Shown here: positions 18,399-29,062 of the stretch, in pieces | Position numbering within the stretch: position 1 is the stretch's first letter | Layout: each line of letters begins with the position of its first letter | DNA from: Leishmania donovani | Lineage: Eukaryota > Euglenozoa > Kinetoplastea > Trypanosomatida > Trypanosomatidae | NCBI RefSeq assembly: GCF_000227135.1 | Contig: NC_018263.1 | Span: 425,601-489,600 of the forward strand | DNA: 64,000 bases | Direction of reading: 5' to 3' | Notes under the pieces: model-generated | Database searches by the model: none | What the model was told of the DNA's origin: nothing | What the model saw: the letters and a program-made list of their open reading frames with translations, nothing else | Made by a program: the position numbers and the translations under genes

Positions 18399-21185
18399 AT
18401 GACGGAGTACGCTGGAATGCAGGCCACAAGGCACGCTGAATCGGTGAAGTCGACGCCGCCGACAAGTCAGACGAGGGGGAGTATGCCCGCCGCCACGGCG
18501 CTGCCGTCGACGAGGGACATAGGCGTGTATCCCAGATCGCTGCCGCCCCTCGGGGGGAGCGGGGCAGGCAGCAACAATAACACTACGTGCAGCACCCGGC
18601 ACGACTTTGATCCCTCGGCAGCGGGGAACGTGAACACTACCGCCGCCATGGGCGCGACGTTCCCAACTTCATCGTTCCGTTCGACACTGACGGATAGAGA
18701 TCCGTCCCGCGGTCCGTCGCTGCTGCGCGTCAGCGACCCTGCGCCTCCTCCGTTGACGCCGACAGCCCCCGCTACTACAGCGCCGACTCTATCGGGACAG
18801 CACGTCCTTCGCTGTCCTCGGAAGCCAGCCGCTAGCACTGGTGGCCCTCGCATGCCCGTCGGCCTTACAAGTGCGAGCGTGCAGAGCCACGACGAAAATG
18901 ACGCGTGCCCACACTCGCAAAGCACCGGTGAAGGCGACGAAGCCGCCCCGCGGTCCAGCCAAAGGGCGTGCAGCCCAGCTCCTACGGAAGATTACGCCAA
19001 TCAACGCGCCGACCGTCGGCTGGCACGCACTGTCGAGCAGGGCCCGCGGAGGGGTGAGGCGACGCCTAGACTACATGCGGCGCCGTCCCGGTCAGATAAC
19101 ACGGAGGTAGATTTGCTGGCGCGCCAGTTCGTGCAGCGCACCGTTCTTTGGTCGTCCATATGCAACTGCGCCTCCGGCGGTGAGTCACCCGCGCGTTGTC
19201 GTCGTGACGAATTGGTCAAGTCGACGGTGCGAACCGTCAGCGTGGGCACGGGAAGCGGCGCTTGTTCGCACGAAGCGACCGCGACCGTGCCGATCTTCAG
19301 TACGACCGCAGCAAAGTCCAGTCAGTCATGTGTGGGAATCCTAAACTCTGCCAACGTGCAGAGTTCACACCGCGACGAGACGGACAACGGGACTGCAGGC
19401 AGCTTTCCCCTCACCCGTGCAAACAACCCTGCCTTATCGACTCGGGAGACGTTCCCGATCCCTCGCTGCTGCCCCGATGACTTACTGCGGGGTGACGGCA
19501 AGATGTGGACCCCCGGCAAGCCGCTGCGTATCGCGTACGTTACCTGGAACATGGCAAGCAAGAGGCCACGCACCGGCGAGGTTTCCGCCCACTGCATCTA
19601 CCCCAACGCACACTTGGTGGTGGTCGGCACCCAGGAAAACGGCCCCTATGTGATGTCAAACAAGCACCAGCGCCGGTGGACGAAGATCGTTTCGCAGGCC
19701 TGCCTTGGTGGGCAGTACGAGCTGGTCTGCCAGCACCATATGTGGGCGGTGCAGATGCTCGTTTTTGCTCGTCGCCGCGACGTGGCTCACTACATATCAC
19801 GGGCCCACGCGTCGCACGTGAAGACGGGGCTGCTGAACGGCCTGGGAGGGAATAAGGGCGGCGTTGCTGTGGGACTAGTCTTATCTCTGACGCCTAAAGA
19901 CGCAGCGCCCCCCCATCGTGCGAAAGCACATCTCGCGACTGCTTCTGCTCCGCAGGCCCCACCGCTGAAGAGTAAGGCGTCCGGGGCGCGAGGCACGCCG
20001 ATAAAGCGATCCGCTACCACACCTCAAAATCTCGACAGCTCAATGGTAAAGGGGAGAGAAATTAGCGCTGGTTTCATGTTGTCGAAATCCTCCGCGGACT
20101 GCGCCGTTGGAATACCTCCGCCTGTGATGAGCAATCCGTACATGCTACACGACGCTGACGGCGAATATGGCAAGCTGCTGCAGCAGCACAGCTTGCCCGA
20201 TGGCAACAGCACAGGAAACCTCTTCTGCGACGACGGTGACACTGTCTTAGAAAATGACGGGGTCTTCTCGCCTGCCGAGGTGATGAGTCGCAACACCTCG
20301 TCTGAGCTGACGACTGAGCACGCCGATGCCGAGCACTCTCACCGGCACACACAGCACTCCGAGAACGACATGGATCGGCAGGAACGTGGGGACGGTGACG
20401 ACGACGCCTCGAGTGACGGCAGACCAGATAACGTCACGCCGAATTACATGACGCTGCTGTTCATCACCGCGCACCTTACGGCGCACCAAGGCGCTGTCAG
20501 CAACCGCAACAAGGACTACCGGCAGATTGTCTATGGCCTGCAGCTTGGCCGCCGCGGCCCGTATCGTAAGTTCTTCAAGCTGTTGCTGGGTCGGAAGAAA
20601 GTGCTGGATGGTGACGATGAGGAGGAGGCAAGCGATGAGGACGACGAGGCTGATTATTGGGAGGACAACAACCCTGAGGAGGGTGTGATGCCTTTAAGGC
20701 TGCCCGTTGTGTCTGAAGTTGAGCACAAGCGAAAAATGCGCCGCGACGTGACAGAGGAATTCGACCTCACCTTGTTCGGCGGCGACCTGAACTACCGCAT
20801 CAACGGCACTCGCAAGGCCATCGAATACGTCATCCAGCACCACAGCAACATTCGATCTATCCTGATCAACAACGACCAGCTGAGCCTTGAGCGGGCCCGC
20901 GGGAAGGTGTTTCAAGGATTCCAGGAGGGGAATCTTCTCTTCCGCCCAACGTACAAGTACGAAGTATCGGCCGGCGGCGGCGTCACCCTCAACGAGTACA
21001 ACTTTTCGCACAAAAAGAACCGCATGCCGGCCTACTGTGACCGCATCTTGTACAAAAAAAGGATGAGCTCGGCTGCCCGACGCGTCGCCATTCGGCTCTA
21101 CACAGACGTCCCAAATGTCCGCTCGAGCGACCACCGTCCCGTCGTGGCCCTCTTCGACGTCGGCACGCGGGCCTACACCGGCTGA
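18399..21185 (+). CDS. Inositol polyphosphate 5-phosphatase
   Basis: Removes the 5-phosphate from inositol phosphates or phosphoinositides. The 928-residue protein has a disordered Ser/Thr/Pro-rich N-terminal region (1 to about 370). The catalytic domain follows, with TWNM at 382-385, TQENGP near 415, GGNKGGVAVG near 485, FITAHLTAHQG near 688, FGGDLNYR at 793-800, PAYCDR at 877-882 and SSDHRPV at 909-915. These are the magnesium and phosphate-binding signatures of the endonuclease-like phosphatase fold. PAYCDR replaces the more usual PxWCDR. The domain is split by a low-complexity insert of about 190 residues (roughly 495-685) and a highly acidic insert (about 735-762). No SAC, SH2 or CAAX element is seen. 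The frame remains open upstream, but I start after the polypyrimidine tract. Confidence 0.88.
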   Translation: MTEYAGMQATRHAESVKSTPPTSQTRGSMPAATALPSTRDIGVYPRSLPPLGGSGAGSNNNTTCSTRHDFDPSAAGNVNTTAAMGATFPTSSFRSTLTDRDPSRGPSLLRVSDPAPPPLTPTAPATTAPTLSGQHVLRCPRKPAASTGGPRMPVGLTSASVQSHDENDACPHSQSTGEGDEAAPRSSQRACSPAPTEDYANQRADRRLARTVEQGPRRGEATPRLHAAPSRSDNTEVDLLARQFVQRTVLWSSICNCASGGESPARCRRDELVKSTVRTVSVGTGSGACSHEATATVPIFSTTAAKSSQSCVGILNSANVQSSHRDETDNGTAGSFPLTRANNPALSTRETFPIPRCCPDDLLRGDGKMWTPGKPLRIAYVTWNMASKRPRTGEVSAHCIYPNAHLVVVGTQENGPYVMSNKHQRRWTKIVSQACLGGQYELVCQHHMWAVQMLVFARRRDVAHYISRAHASHVKTGLLNGLGGNKGGVAVGLVLSLTPKDAAPPHRAKAHLATASAPQAPPLKSKASGARGTPIKRSATTPQNLDSSMVKGREISAGFMLSKSSADCAVGIPPPVMSNPYMLHDADGEYGKLLQQHSLPDGNSTGNLFCDDGDTVLENDGVFSPAEVMSRNTSSELTTEHADAEHSHRHTQHSENDMDRQERGDGDDDASSDGRPDNVTPNYMTLLFITAHLTAHQGAVSNRNKDYRQIVYGLQLGRRGPYRKFFKLLLGRKKVLDGDDEEEASDEDDEADYWEDNNPEEGVMPLRLPVVSEVEHKRKMRRDVTEEFDLTLFGGDLNYRINGTRKAIEYVIQHHSNIRSILINNDQLSLERARGKVFQGFQEGNLLFRPTYKYEVSAGGGVTLNEYNFSHKKNRMPAYCDRILYKKRMSSAARRVAIRLYTDVPNVRSSDHRPVVALFDVGTRAYTG

Positions 21186-22982
21186 GACAGTGGGTAGGCG
21201 TAGATACTTGCTTCCAAGCACCTCTTGTGTAAGCAAGGGCGCGTCTTTCTTGAATGTATTTTCTTCCCTGGCCTACGTGCGTGCTGCTGACCCCTTTCAG
21301 TTTTCTTTTTGCCGCACACCTCCTCGTCGAACCCCCTCAACCCGGGTGCGCGTTCGTTGTGCCTACACACAAGCGCATATATATATATATATACGTACAC
21401 GGGGCGGCGGTTGCGGCGGTGTGTGTCTCTCTGTTCTTGATGTTTGGCTGGTGCGACTCCTCTCCCTCTCGTCTTTTTTTTTCGTTTTTTTGTGTGTCTT
21501 GCCCATTTGCTGCCTTCGCGCTTTTTTTTCTTGTTTCTGCTCACCATTTTTATGATATTCGTGTTTTTTTTTCGCTTGTTTTCTTCTTTGGTCTCTCGTC
21601 TCTGCGGTGGGGATTTATTTTGGTAACCGTAGTGGTATCGTTTGGGGGGGGGGGAGGAGGCTTCGGATCCACAGCTCTCTCACTCTATGTCCATGAGATG
21701 CTGTGAGGCACGGCGGCGCCTTTTTCGCCGGCGGATACAGGGGATGTGACTGGGTTCCGTGGTGCTCGAAGCGCGGACACGCATGGCGACGGCTGTGCAG
21801 CTCGAAAACAACGCGAAGAAGGGCAGGAACGCACTTTTGATCGTTCTTGCGTAGCGAGCGCCGTGTGACGCTTCCCCTGCTTTGTTTTGTGTGCCGTCAG
21901 CTGCCACGGTTGCCTATTCGAAGCTGCTTCCTCCTGTCTTCCCTTTTTGCGCTCATGACATGATCGGCACTGTCTGCGAGCAAAAATGTTTCGTGGCCGC
22001 GCCTCGCGTAACTTTCTGTTGCTGAGCACACCAGTGTACAGTGAACCCCGCGTGTCTTCTGGTGAAGCACGTGCACGCCTCCCATTCACTTCCTGCTTCT
22101 CTCTTATTGCTTTTTTTTTTCTGTCTCCGGCCTACATGATGTGGAGCTGTAGAGGGGCATGTGCGCGCAGCTTGGTTCGCACCTCCCTCCCTCCCTTGCG
22201 TTCTCTATTGTATGTGGATCTCACCACAGCGCCCGCACTGGTGGTTCCGTTTGGTAAGCTGCTGAGCTGTTCAATGGTCGGTGCCGTTCTCTCTACCTGG
22301 ACTGCGCGGTTGCAAAGAAGAAGCTGAGGGGGAAGAGCGACGAGCACATCACTCGTGTGTTTGCGAATGTTTGTTGTACATCTCTGGAGCGAGAAGACAG
22401 CGACAGAGTGCGACTGAATAATCTTCAAAATAGAACCGAAAATAATCGAAGGAAAAGGGAGAGAGTGAGCCCGTGCCATGAATCACAGTGTTCAGCACGC
22501 ATATAGACGCCTCGGTGCGGCTTGCGGTCTAGATTTTGTGCTCTTGTAAAATGCGTGGAAGGGTCGAGAATCAGGCGTAGGTAGCGTGAGCTCTTTCTGG
22601 TTGTTGCTACTACGATCGTTACTATTATCGTTCTTCTCGTCCTTCTGGCTGCACTTCATATCGTTTTTCTTTTTGTTGTTGTTTTGTTGCTGCTGCGCTC
22701 CCTTCTTCACCCCGCCCATCCACACCACACACTCTCTCTGCGCGCGCAATCCCACTTACTTGTTTGCTGCATGCATGACCTCGGTGTGTTGCCGCTGCGT
22801 CTTTTCCCGTCCTCACCAACTTCTCCGCGGCGTCTCCCTGTCGCACACACGTGTAGATGAAGCCGCACAAACAGCAGCGCACCTGCACCAAGCATCCCAT
22901 TCCGTCCCACAACACGTCCGCCACCGCACGCCACAGTTCAGGTCGTCTTTTCCAGAACACTGTGCAGCCCTCCGCGACGCGA
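21186..22982 (+). other. 1.8 kb intergenic spacer
   Basis: Contains an (AT)n tract at 21377-21393, long T and CT runs at 21470-21600, a G10 run near 21643-21652 and a T/CTT-rich pyrimidine stretch at 22586-22740. No gene supported. AG at 22855-22856 is the first acceptor after the tract at about 22795-22845. Confidence 0.5.
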
Positions 22983-23969
22983 ATGCGCTTTGTGCGCCCC
23001 GCCACACACGCGGCGCCGCACGGCCGCGGCTGGTACGAGGCGATCCCAGAGCGTCTAAAGGTGACCATCGACGACTACTTCAGCGAGGCCACGCACTGCT
23101 ACGACGAGGAGGGGCACGAGTGCGCTCGCATGACGGGCTTGATTGCTCCGCACGCCGGCATGAGCTATTCCGGCCGCACCGCCGCCGAGGCCTTCGCGGT
23201 TTTTCGTGATTACCTCTACGCAAAAGGGTCCAAAGGCAGCGAGCTGGAGCGCATCTTTATCCTTGGGCCGTCGCATACAAAAGGCTTTGAAGGGTGCGAG
23301 CTCTCCGCCGCCAGCGCGTACGAGACGCCGTTTGGGCGGTTGAGGGTGGACACGGCCGTAGTGGATCGTGTGATAACTGATTTGCGCAAGGCAGGGGTAG
23401 GGGCGGCCACGGCGTCTCGCCGCACGGACGAGGCCGAGCACTCGATCGAGATGGAGACTCCTTACCTCTCCCACATTCTTCACTACCCACCAACGACGAC
23501 CGGTGCGCCGGCGCAGCCGGCAGCGGGGCGCGTCGCAATCGTGCCCATCATCGTTGGCTGGACCGACAGGCAGGACGAAAAGGCCATTTGCGACGTGCTC
23601 AAGCCCTACATGGACGATGCTCGCAATTTCTTCATCTTCAGCTCTGATTTCTGCCACTGGGGTGAGCGCTTCTCCTACACATACCACTACAAGCGCTCCG
23701 AGTATCCGAATATCGGCGACTCCATCATCGCCATGGACCACGCCGCCATGGAGCTGCTGGAGAAGCGCGACTTGGAGAGGTGGTATGCCTACCTGCAGAT
23801 GACCAAGAACACAATTTGCGGACGCGCGCCGATTAGTATTGGGATGCAGCGCTGGGCAGACGAAATGAACAAGGCGCGAGTGAAGTTTGTGCACTACTCG
23901 CAGTCGAACAAGTGCAAGGACGCAGACGACTCATCAGTGAGCTACGCCGCTGCCATCATTATGGAGTAG
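22983..23969 (+). CDS. MEMO1-family protein
   Basis: A member of the MEMO1 / DUF52 family, conserved from archaea to humans. The fold resembles class III extradiol dioxygenases; in animals MEMO1 has been linked to cytoskeletal signalling and copper/redox handling. Visible signatures are RPATHAAPHGRGWYEA at the N-terminus, the metal-site segments IAPHAG and ILGPSHT, EHSIEMETPYL, SSDFCHWGERFSYTY and NTICGRAPISI, then SNKCKDADDSSVSYAA at the end. The His, His and Cys that bind metal in the human protein are all present. The protein is 328 residues from this ATG, close to family length. An in-frame ATG at 22857 would add 42 residues without family similarity, but it directly abuts the candidate splice acceptor. 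Confidence 0.9.
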   Translation: MRFVRPATHAAPHGRGWYEAIPERLKVTIDDYFSEATHCYDEEGHECARMTGLIAPHAGMSYSGRTAAEAFAVFRDYLYAKGSKGSELERIFILGPSHTKGFEGCELSAASAYETPFGRLRVDTAVVDRVITDLRKAGVGAATASRRTDEAEHSIEMETPYLSHILHYPPTTTGAPAQPAAGRVAIVPIIVGWTDRQDEKAICDVLKPYMDDARNFFIFSSDFCHWGERFSYTYHYKRSEYPNIGDSIIAMDHAAMELLEKRDLERWYAYLQMTKNTICGRAPISIGMQRWADEMNKARVKFVHYSQSNKCKDADDSSVSYAAAIIME

Positions 23970-24616
23970 ATGGTGCACCTCCACCCCATGTAGGCCTCGT
24001 GATGCCGTTCTATCTTCTTGAAGAACAGCAGGGGTGAGCACAAAAGGAGCCGCCGCACAGCCGCGTCGAGCTACATGTATACATATATATATATATGTCC
24101 CGTTCGTCAGGGCAGTGCGCTTCTCCTTTTTGATGTTTTGTGCTCATTCCAGTCTTTTCTTTGGCCTCCGTCCGACATCGCTGCTTTTTGCTTTTTCGTG
24201 TTCTTTCACACGCTTTATGTGCGCTTGAGTGTGTGTATGTGTGTCCGTTTGCCATCGCCGCACGCCCTGTACACACACACACACACACACCTGCTCCACT
24301 GACTGTGGGCATCCATTTGCTAAGCCATTTTGCTGTATCAAGTCCCTCCCTTTGTTTTTGCTCTGTCTTGTCCCATCTCTACCTCCCGTGCCTCTGTGTA
24401 TCGATGCTGTTTACCGCTGCAGGACTCGATTCCAGTCTGGCTTTGCTACTACAGCACCCACAATATGCTGTGCCTACGGCTCTAACTGAGAAAGGTGGGT
24501 GAGATAAGAAGAAACCTCTCTCCTTTATCGGGGTCTCTAAGTCTCTGCAGCTGCCCCTCCTCTGCATTCTCCCCTTCAAATTATGTTTGTGTGTGCTTGC
24601 TGTTGTCTTTCTGAGC
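23970..24616 (+). other. 3' spacer after the MEMO1 gene
   Basis: Holds an (AT)n tract at 24083-24097 and a (CA)n microsatellite at 24271-24291. No gene supported; probably the 3'UTR of the MEMO1-family gene leading into repeat S. Confidence 0.5.
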
Positions 24617-25018
24617 TCTGATAGCCAGTTGAGGAGGGGGAGGGGCGCCGCGTCGCGGCACCAGGACCCAGCCACCCACGCACAGTGTGTGTGGGGACGC
24701 CAAGCACCTACGGCGTCAGGTGGGGGTGGGCCATCAGAGCGATTTGCCGCTGCCGGCGTCGGCGGGGAGACACGCCTGTGCCACCCGTATGACGCGGCAG
24801 AGCGTCCGTGCAGCTCGAACGCACCTCACACCCGGCTCTCGGTCTCCACTGGTGGTGGTGGTGGTGGGAGGGGGTGGGGGGGGGGCCTCTGCGCCACTCC
24901 GGGGGAGCGGAGTTGGTGAGAAGAGTTTGGGGCACAGGCCGTGCACGGGTGACTGAGTCGGCGCCTTGCGGCAACGCGTGCCTGCCGCTGCTTCGCACCG
25001 GGCTGATGGGAGCCTCTG
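24617..25018 (+). repeat. Dispersed repeat family S, copy 1 (SIDER-like)
   Basis: A roughly 400-base element from TCTGATAGCCAGTT to GGGAGCCTCTG, nearly identical to 39042-39437 and 58276-58670. All three have the same orientation as transcription and lie downstream of a gene. A GGT/GGGG microsatellite in the middle varies in length (longest in this copy). Size, position and orientation match short interspersed degenerate retroposons (SIDER) of Leishmania 3'UTRs. No poly(A) tail or clear target duplication is visible. Confidence 0.85.
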
Positions 25019-25725
25019 GCCGTCCGCGGTAGAGTGGAGCTTAGGTCATGTTAAAAAGAATGGACGCGGTGAAAGCAAACAGAAAAACAATCGATGCCTT
25101 CGCTGTGCGCTGGCGACCGTAGAGGAGGTAGGTGCCTTGAGGGGATAGTGGTCCTAGTACCGAAGCAGCCAACCGGCTGGGCCGCTGTGGTGGTTGATGA
25201 GACTTCTCAGAACGGAATCTCTCGTTTCGCGAATCGCTCTTTTTCGTGGCCGTCGTAGGGGCCGGCCCTCTCGCGCGTGCTCTCACGCAGATATCCGTGC
25301 GCAAGCACATCATTAGCGCTCCAGTGCTCTTCCACACCTACCTCTTTTTCTTGTCTCCTTGCTGGTGGTTCTTCATCCTCCGCGTGCTTTGCGTGCCGCT
25401 TCACCCCCGTTTTCTTTTTGTTTGGCGGTGGTGTTGGTGCTGGAGGGGGGATCTTTCTCCGCATCTATCCACCGATCCTGCTTGCTTTTGGCAGCTGTAC
25501 AAAAAAGACAGACTCAGAAGCACTCAAGCACGGGCGCCCTTTTGTGTGTTGTGTGTGTCTGCATCGTCACTCTGTCGTTTTGCCTCACACTTTCTGCCCT
25601 TTCTTTGTTCGTCTCTGTCTCATTTTCTTTTTTTCTTTGTATTCTTCGCGTGCGCGTTCTCCCTTTTGCTAGCTACTCCTTCCCTTGTACTATCTAAATG
25701 GTAACGCGGGCACTGCAAGAGCGCG
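25019..25725 (+). other. Spacer upstream of the CorA-like gene
   Basis: Pyrimidine-rich from about 25320 to 25690 and likely to contain the trans-splice signal of the next gene. No gene supported. Confidence 0.5.
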
Positions 25726-27639
25726 ATGAAGACCCACCGTCGCCATGCCACCGTCGAGGAGGTGATTGACCCCTCTCCGTTCGACTACACCCTTCTGAGC
25801 CACCTCTACGTGCATTCCGACGGAACGGATGTGATCGACTTCAGCGGCCTCGCTCCTGGCAAAGAGAGCCGATGCCGTGTGAACTCCTTCTTAAAGAACC
25901 GCAGCTTCGCTCCAGGGATGACGGAGGCAGAGCCTGAGGCTGTCGGGTCGTACTTGCACCTGCGCATCGAGGAAAACGATCGGAGTACAGTGGACGACTC
26001 GGAGTGCTGCAAGATCCCTGGTGCACACACCTCAGCGCCCCCGAGAGGCGGGTCGGCCCCTGCGTCGAACCTAGTGCGCATCGAGGACAGCGCGGAGCAC
26101 TGGTGGTTCATGTGCCAGGCCGCAGAGGACACTGCACCGTACGCGCGACTCTTCCACGGAGCAGGGGACCTTCTCAGCTACCTAGAGCAGCACAACCTTC
26201 AGCTGCCGACAGGCAGGAGCTGGATGAGCGACCCTTCGACTGACGCAGGGTTGCCGCATGGCGGACAACCTCAGCCGCACCAGCACAGCAGCAACAGTGT
26301 TACCGGCGGCACCACATCCATCCTGCCACTGACGAAGTGGCTGGACATCCAGATTGACCGCTCGAACCCGCGCAGTGCGGAGCGAGTCGCCCAACTCCTG
26401 AATCGCTTGCCGATTTCGCAGGAAACCAAGGACAGCTGCTTGTACCTGTCCACGGTCGATTCGATCGACATTAGCCTGCTGACCACTAGCGACGTTTCCA
26501 GCACCATGTCCGACTATGTTTTCCTCAACTTGATGTGCACGCCTGTGGTGGAAAATGATGTGAACTGCGCAGGCGCCACGACTGCCACCACCGCGTCGGA
26601 CGAAAAGAGGTTCCTGCATGGACTGGGCGGCGGCAATTTCGGCTTCTCGAGCACGGACAAGAAAAAACGAACGGCGAAGTCGGGAAAGACGCAAAAGCGT
26701 AGTGCTGCTCACGTTTCGTCGCAGGGGACCCTCTCGGCCACGCGAAGTGTGATGGAGATGCGCTTCGAGGCGGTGCGTATGGGCGCGCCGCGCTCCTCCG
26801 TGCCGGAGCCTGTCGCTGTGGCTGTCATCGTCTTCGCGGATTGGATGTTCACCATACACGAAAAGCCGTTTGCGGAGATGGACGACATGCTGCGCATGGT
26901 GCAGCTACACTGTGCACCATCAGAGGTGACTACCTCACATCTGCGCTACGCCGCCGCCCTGTCGCCAACAATGCAGCGTCGCTTCACTGCGCCGTTCGCG
27001 ATGAGTGTTCTCCTGCAAATTGTGGTGGGGCATCACCTCGACAGCATCACCCTCGCCAAGGCGGTCGACGCTCTTGGTGATTGTGTCTTCGACGTCAGGG
27101 AACGAAAGAGGGACCAGGATGCCGTCTTGAAGCACATCACTGCCGTTCGGCGCTGCTTTGGCGAGTGCGGTACCGAGACAGCACGGCGTGAGGTGCTCTT
27201 CGCATCTCTGCTGCAGCCCATGTTTGCAGACAGGTTCTTTGTGGCTGATCCTACCATTCGCCGTGAACTGGAGAACGCCCAGGCGCACTTGCGGCACTTC
27301 CAGCGAGACATTGCGGATTGCCGCGACACGGTCGCCCTCTCGAACTGGCATAACAATGTCGCCATTCAGTGGGTGCTGCTGCGCCGCGGTAACCGTGCTC
27401 TTCGCATGGTCCTCCTCCTCGCGCAAATGACAAACATCATGCAGCCAATCGTGATTGTGCAGACGCTCTACGCCATGAACGTCCCGTTGCCATTTGAGGC
27501 GGACGGCGACCCACCGCACACGACGCTGGCGCCGTTTTTTGTCTTGGCCGCTATCTTCCTCATCTACTGCGGTCTCACTGTTGGGTCCATTCGACACGTG
27601 CTTGTTCGTAAGTCCTTCGAGACACGGCTACTGGCCTAA
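25726..27639 (+). CDS. CorA/Mrs2-like Mg2+ transporter with AMN variant motif
   Basis: A 637-residue membrane protein. The C-terminal part has the CorA layout: a long helical soluble region (about 370-560, including KAVDALGDCVFDVRERKRDQD and LLQPMFADRF), a first TM at about 562-581, the loop motif YAMN at 582-585 and a second TM at about 600-622 with a short basic tail. In CorA, Mrs2 and Alr1 the loop after TM1 reads GMN and forms the selectivity filter; here Gly is replaced by Ala. The N-terminal half has a regulatory-looking region with disordered inserts (Ser/Gly/Pro near 150-205, Lys-rich near 305-345). No mitochondrial presequence is apparent. Mg2+ or other divalent-cation transport is inferred. 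Confidence 0.75.
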   Translation: MKTHRRHATVEEVIDPSPFDYTLLSHLYVHSDGTDVIDFSGLAPGKESRCRVNSFLKNRSFAPGMTEAEPEAVGSYLHLRIEENDRSTVDDSECCKIPGAHTSAPPRGGSAPASNLVRIEDSAEHWWFMCQAAEDTAPYARLFHGAGDLLSYLEQHNLQLPTGRSWMSDPSTDAGLPHGGQPQPHQHSSNSVTGGTTSILPLTKWLDIQIDRSNPRSAERVAQLLNRLPISQETKDSCLYLSTVDSIDISLLTTSDVSSTMSDYVFLNLMCTPVVENDVNCAGATTATTASDEKRFLHGLGGGNFGFSSTDKKKRTAKSGKTQKRSAAHVSSQGTLSATRSVMEMRFEAVRMGAPRSSVPEPVAVAVIVFADWMFTIHEKPFAEMDDMLRMVQLHCAPSEVTTSHLRYAAALSPTMQRRFTAPFAMSVLLQIVVGHHLDSITLAKAVDALGDCVFDVRERKRDQDAVLKHITAVRRCFGECGTETARREVLFASLLQPMFADRFFVADPTIRRELENAQAHLRHFQRDIADCRDTVALSNWHNNVAIQWVLLRRGNRALRMVLLLAQMTNIMQPIVIVQTLYAMNVPLPFEADGDPPHTTLAPFFVLAAIFLIYCGLTVGSIRHVLVRKSFETRLLA

Positions 27640-29062
27640 GTGCGCCAATAAGAGCAGCACGCGTAAGCCGTAAATTTTGACTGCACATCAAGATAACCCT
27701 ATCTCTCAAAAGGAAAGTATCTAAGAGGCGTGGCAAAAAGAAAAATGGGTGTGGGGAAGCAGAACAGAGGAAGGTGGACGAAAAAGGCATTAGTTGCGTA
27801 TGCTGATGGTGAGTCGAAAAGAGGGGCGGCGAGACCGTCATGCACACAGTCGTCACACAATCTGTCTTCTCAAGCCAAGACCGCGGTTTACACATATGTG
27901 AAAAGTAGCGTGTGACAAGAGTGCGAGAGCTGCTCACCATTGCGTCTCTTTTCCTCTCGCTTTGCATGTCCATCCCCACAAGGGTGTGCTCCTTCGCCGC
28001 CTGTCCTCAGGTGCTTTTCTCTGTCTCACGCCACTTCCGCGGCTTCGTAAGCTTGTTGGAGTGCTGTTGTTGCGCCCTTGCCACCCTCATCCTCAGCGCT
28101 ACGTTTTCTCTCTGTGTTGTTTTTGTGACGGCAAAGAAAGTTGATCTCCCTCCCTCCCTCTCTCTCTCTCTCTTTGTTGGTGCGTTAAAGCACTCATGCG
28201 CAAGTCACGGGCGCACGAGAGCACCACCCCGGGCGCTCGACGATGAGAAGGAGCGCGGAAAACCAGAACGAACGAAACAGAAAACCATTTGACCTTGCCA
28301 GACGTGCAAAGCGACGGTGTTTTTTTGTTGTTGTTTGTTCATGTGCGTGCGTGTGTGGACGTCTGCGAGTCACGGAGACGTGGGCAAAGCAACAGAAGGA
28401 AAGAAAAGCACAAGAAAAAAGTGGAACGTGGCAGGGGAGAAGGGCTTGTAGGCATACAGGCACGCCTTTTGAAGGATGTGGGTGGTACGAGAAGCGCAAG
28501 TCCAATTCTCATCTGCGTCCGCGGCAGTGAATCCTTTTCCATTCCCCAAGCCCAGCTCAGCTCAGCCTGCCTCCTCCCCCAAGATCCATCATCCAAGGCG
28601 CACCAACAGCGGTCTACTCGACCATGGCAGCTCCCTCTGTCTTTTGAGCCGTCTTTTCTGTCGACTGTCCTTTTATCCTCTACTGTGCCTTTTTTTTTAC
28701 TGTAGCGGTCAGCAGCTTCACTTTTCTTCGACTGCGCGCGTCTCCAGTGCGTTCGAGTCTGTGTTCTCGCTACAGTTCCTGTCGCCCCTGCGCACCGTTT
28801 AAAAACATTTCTCAGTTGCCTATCGACGGCGTATAGACTTTCCCTGTGCACATCAGCACAGACGCACAAATAGACGAACACACGTGCATTTCGAGGGGCA
28901 CACGTTTTCCTTTCACTGCCTCTCTTCACAACCTCTCGCACGCACGTGCCGAGGATCCCTTTCACGCGTTGGCGCTCGCCTCAGCTACCTCACCTCTCTC
29001 TCCTCGACTGTGCCGCCCGCCAATATAGAAAACGCTTGCGACGAGTTTGGCGACGGTCAGCA
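27640..29062 (+). other. 1.4 kb intergenic spacer
   Basis: A-rich in its first 250 bases, then CT-rich at 28140-28175 and 28630-28760. No gene supported. Confidence 0.5.

Noticed and set aside
24687..24956. Matching open frames in the three S repeats (24687, 39113, 58346)
   Set aside because: Same frame conserved only because the DNA is nearly identical; the GGT run gives poly-Val and frames differ in end; no protein features.
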